Shown piece by piece: positions 61,627-64,000 of a stretch of DNA of 64,000 nucleotides. The position numbers and the translations under genes were made by a program. Location: assembly GCA_028279875.1 (NCBI GenBank), contig JANQMU010000019.1, positions 1 to 64,000 of the forward strand, written 5' to 3'. Origin of the DNA: Rhizobiaceae bacterium (GTDB taxonomy: Bacteria > Pseudomonadota > Alphaproteobacteria > Rhizobiales > Rhizobiaceae). Each line of letters begins with the position of its first letter. Position 1 is the stretch's first letter. The notes under the pieces were generated by a model. That model worked only from the letters and a program-made list of their open reading frames with translations. It was not told the origin of the DNA and ran no database searches.

Positions 61627-63159
61627 TTAGCCGTGTTCGCGCGGCCGGATGGTGCGGATGAAGCCAAGGACTGCGAGTGCCAATATTGCCGGGACGATGG
61701 CGAGGCTGTTGCCGACGACCAGCAGGGCGGCCGTGCCGGCCCAGCAGATCGACGAAAAGGCCTCGGCGAATGTGGCGATTTTCGAGGAGGCGTGGCGATG
61801 GCGGAAATGGCTGCGCTTGGCCTGGGCGCGGAACCAGACCTGAATGGCCGTCGCGGCCCCGGCGGACAAGGCCAGGCAGGCAACCGTCACCAGCGCCGCG
61901 CGAGGATCGAAAACGGCCAGGAACAGCAGGATCGGTGACAGGACGAGGCACACGGCGATCAAAACGGCCTCGACCTTCGCCCGCAGGCCAAGGCGGGCAC
62001 TCATCGGTGCGCTGCGGATGAGATCCGGCGCGTCCTCACCGCAAATCGCCAGCCAGGCAAGGCCACCGGCCAGTTGGCCGGAGGCCATGACGATCACCGG
62101 CACGACGACGACGATGGCGCCGATATCGGCGCCGTAATTGCGCCACAGCAGAAAGGCCGGGACCAGCAGGTAGAGCATCTGCATCAGGGTCTGGGACAGA
62201 AGCCACGGATCGCGGGCAAGCAGCACCAGTTCCTTGTTGCGGAGCGTCTGGCGCAAGGTCCGGGCGCGAAAGCCGGTCGGTCGCCGGCGGGTCCTTCCGC
62301 TCTGTTCACCGACTCCCGCGGTGGACAGGGCAAGGGTGGCAAAACGGGCCGAAGTGGCCCTGATTGCCAGCGCCAGCAGGCCAAACCCGACGATCGAGAA
62401 GGTGAGGGCGGCCGAGACATCGCCCAGCAGCGCCCGCGCCGGAATCCAGATCGCTGCCGATGCGTCCGGCAGCATCTGCGAGACTTCCGGCGCGGTCAGC
62501 ACGCTGAGCCGCGAGAGATTGCCGAAATAGGCGATGGCGACGAGCTGCATGGCGATTGCGAAGCCGGCACCGATGACCGCGGCGATGATCTGGGCGATGG
62601 CGCGGGTGCGCTTCGGACCGAAGACCCTGAACAGTGTGACGGCGATGACCAGCGAGATGGCGGTGGCAATCGCCGACATCGACAGAAGCGTCAGATAGCC
62701 CAGCAGCCACAGGGGACCGTCCTCCCAGGCCATGACATTGAGGAATGGCGCCACCAGCAGCGCTGACATGGCGACGCTGGTCAGCGCCACGGCGCAGATG
62801 CGGATGGTGAAAATACGGGCGGCCGGCGCCGGCGAACTCAAGATAAGGTCGAGATCGGCGCGGGCGTAAAAGGCCCGCGTTACCGATTCCAGCGATTGCG
62901 ACACCATCAGGCTGAGCGAGACCAGCGCGCATCCGGAAATAAAGATATACACCGCTTTCGGATCCATCCGTACCAGATCGACCGCTCCGGTCACCACGAA
63001 CCAGGCGACCGCATGCATGCCGGCGACGAAAGCGGCAAGTGCGGCGCATGCCAGGATCTTGCGGTGTGTCCTGCCGCGGATGACAAGCCCCGTCCAATCG
63101 CGCCAGAACAGGCCAATTTCATGGCGGGCGAACCATGTCAGGGAGGTGGCCTGCATCAT
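61627..63159 (-). CDS. ABC exporter permease
   Basis: A 510-residue inner-membrane protein with about twelve hydrophobic segments. It resembles ABC-2-like exporters with paired halves (ILSSPAPAARIFTIRI and LIRSAPMSARLGLRAKVEA repeat the same loop). It is encoded 6 bases after its ATPase. Two ATGs (63159, 63156) are equally good. The exported substrate is unknown. Confidence 0.8.
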   Translation of the reverse strand: MMQATSLTWFARHEIGLFWRDWTGLVIRGRTHRKILACAALAAFVAGMHAVAWFVVTGAVDLVRMDPKAVYIFISGCALVSLSLMVSQSLESVTRAFYARADLDLILSSPAPAARIFTIRICAVALTSVAMSALLVAPFLNVMAWEDGPLWLLGYLTLLSMSAIATAISLVIAVTLFRVFGPKRTRAIAQIIAAVIGAGFAIAMQLVAIAYFGNLSRLSVLTAPEVSQMLPDASAAIWIPARALLGDVSAALTFSIVGFGLLALAIRATSARFATLALSTAGVGEQSGRTRRRPTGFRARTLRQTLRNKELVLLARDPWLLSQTLMQMLYLLVPAFLLWRNYGADIGAIVVVVPVIVMASGQLAGGLAWLAICGEDAPDLIRSAPMSARLGLRAKVEAVLIAVCLVLSPILLFLAVFDPRAALVTVACLALSAGAATAIQVWFRAQAKRSHFRHRHASSKIATFAEAFSSICWAGTAALLVVGNSLAIVPAILALAVLGFIRTIRPREHG

Positions 63160-63165
63160 TGCGAT

Positions 63166-63942
63166 TTACGCGGCAACGTCGCCCACGCCCCGGTTGGACA
63201 CGAGGTCGAGGAAGATGTCCTCGAGGTTGGAGCCGCTGTTGCCAGCCTGCCTGCGCAGATCCTGAAGCGTCCCCTCGGCGATCAGCCGGCCGCGGGCGAT
63301 GACCCCGATCCGCTGCGCCATGCGCTCGGCCACCTCGAGAATATGCGTCGTCATGATGACAGTGACTCCGCCGGCGACCCGTTCCAGGAGAACGTCCTTG
63401 ACCTGGCGGGCCGAACCGGCGTCGAGGCCGGTCAGCGGCTCGTCCAGAATGATCAGGCGCGGCTCGTGCACAAGCGCGCCGGCGAGCGCCACCTTCTGGC
63501 GCATGCCCCTGGAAAAGCCGCCGCACTGCTCATGGGCATGGGGCGCCAGCCCGAGCCAGCCGAGCAATTCCTCGGCGCGGCGGTGCGCCGTGCCGGCATC
63601 GATGCCCCACAGGCCGGCAACGAATTCCAGATATTCGAAGGGCGACAGCTTGTCATAGATCATCGGCTCGTCGGAGACCCAGGCGACAATCCGCTTGGCC
63701 GCAACCGGGTCGTGCAACGCATCGATGCCGAAGATGGATATGGATCCTGAATCGGGCGACAGCAAACCCGCCACCATGCGCAGCGTGGTGGTCTTGCCGG
63801 CTCCATTCGGCCCGAGCAGGGCGTAGAACTCGCCGGCGCGGACCTGCAGGCTGAGACCGCAGACGGCCGGCTTGTCAAAGCTCTTGTGAAGATCGGCAAT
63901 GGACAGTGCCGTATCCGGCGATCGCGAAACAGTCATGAACAT
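63166..63942 (-). CDS. ABC exporter ATP-binding protein
   Basis: A 258-residue ATPase of the multidrug/natamycin-type group. Walker A GPNGAGKTT lies near residue 49, signature FSGFSRGMRQK variant (here GGFSRGMRQKV) and Walker B LIILDEPLTGLD follow, then the ITMTTH switch-like MTTHILEVAERM. Two starts (63942 and 63936) are possible. The upstream 50 bases hold a 10-bp inverted repeat that may regulate it. Confidence 0.92.
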   Translation of the reverse strand: MFMTVSRSPDTALSIADLHKSFDKPAVCGLSLQVRAGEFYALLGPNGAGKTTTLRMVAGLLSPDSGSISIFGIDALHDPVAAKRIVAWVSDEPMIYDKLSPFEYLEFVAGLWGIDAGTAHRRAEELLGWLGLAPHAHEQCGGFSRGMRQKVALAGALVHEPRLIILDEPLTGLDAGSARQVKDVLLERVAGGVTVIMTTHILEVAERMAQRIGVIARGRLIAEGTLQDLRRQAGNSGSNLEDIFLDLVSNRGVGDVAA

Positions 63943-63947
63943 CCCAC

Positions 63948-63990
63948 ACCTGGTCTCGGCGGTTTTACCGCAAGCGTGTTGAGACCAGGT
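63948..63990. promoter_or_regulatory. Inverted repeat upstream of the ABC exporter
   Basis: ACCTGGTCTC (63948-63957) and GAGACCAGGT (63981-63990) are a perfect 10-bp inverted repeat with a 23-base spacer. The proximal arm contains the AGGT that would serve as ribosome binding site, so it could be an operator or a leader hairpin that hides the start. Confidence 0.6.
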
Positions 63991-64000
63991 AAACGGGGCG

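Noticed and set aside
1-64000. CRISPR array, prophage or conjugative element
   Set aside because: No regularly spaced repeats, integrase, or phage/plasmid genes are seen in the window.

Overview
The window is a high-GC, densely packed bacterial chromosome segment, most likely from an alphaproteobacterium of the Rhizobiales/Hyphomicrobiales type. The evidence is the gene content: a PPi-type phosphofructokinase, a urt-ure urea cluster, fused indolepyruvate:ferredoxin oxidoreductase, FCD-type GntR regulators and peptide and TRAP transporters, with many ATGA-type overlaps and TTG/GTG starts. The taxon is an inference. I see no rRNA, tRNA, CRISPR array, phage or intact insertion sequence.

Region by region. 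0.4-3.2 kb: PPi-dependent phosphofructokinase, a small secreted Cys-rich protein and a 2H phosphoesterase. 3.3-13.8 kb (minus strand): one continuous urea operon in transcription order urtABCDE-ureDABCEFG, with a near-consensus sigma-54 promoter in front of urtA, so probably nitrogen-controlled. 14.3-17.7 kb: a LacI-type regulator with its own operator-like palindrome, a succinate-semialdehyde-type dehydrogenase and bioY. 17.8-23 kb: an RlaP-like nucleotidyltransferase, a GFA-family protein, then AraC regulator, secreted hydrolase, NTF2-like protein and membrane class III adenylate cyclase. 23-29.9 kb: a peptide-uptake locus (DUF1028 protein divergent from dppA-dppB-dppCD fusion-dppF-gntR) with two identical 16-bp palindromes in the divergent promoter. 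29.9-33.8 kb: TetR divergent from gadB-gadC. 33.8-40.9 kb: type II NADH dehydrogenase, DUF1801 protein, aromatic aminotransferase and fused iorAB, with a divergent Lrp regulator. 41-43.9 kb: arsR-arsC, a glutamine-synthetase-like ligase and a second DUF1801 protein. 43.9-51.4 kb: a self-contained catabolic locus (GntR, TRAP transporter, cytoplasmic DUF1593 nucleoside-hydrolase-like protein; divergent tartrate/isopropylmalate-type dehydrogenase and aldo/keto reductase). 51.4-57.5 kb: korAB, an unusual aldehyde dehydrogenase, TetR and a CYTH protein. 57.6-64 kb: a chemoreceptor, an SDR without the usual Tyr, a Cys-rich membrane protein and an ABC exporter pair.

How it works together. Most of the window is uptake plus the first catabolic steps of nitrogen-rich or organic-acid-like substrates: urea, peptides, aromatic amino acids (transamination then oxidative decarboxylation), glutamate/GABA, and one unidentified TRAP substrate. 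Three transporter operons (urt, dpp, dct) have a perfect GC-rich hairpin of 10-11 bp directly after the solute-binding-protein gene and before the next gene, a layout expected to keep the binding protein in excess. Several regulators sit beside palindromes that look like their own operators, and these are the most testable observations. The least explained genes are the Cys-rich Tat-like membrane protein (60.9-61.5 kb), the DUF1593/TRAP locus and the DUF1028 partner of the peptide transporter.
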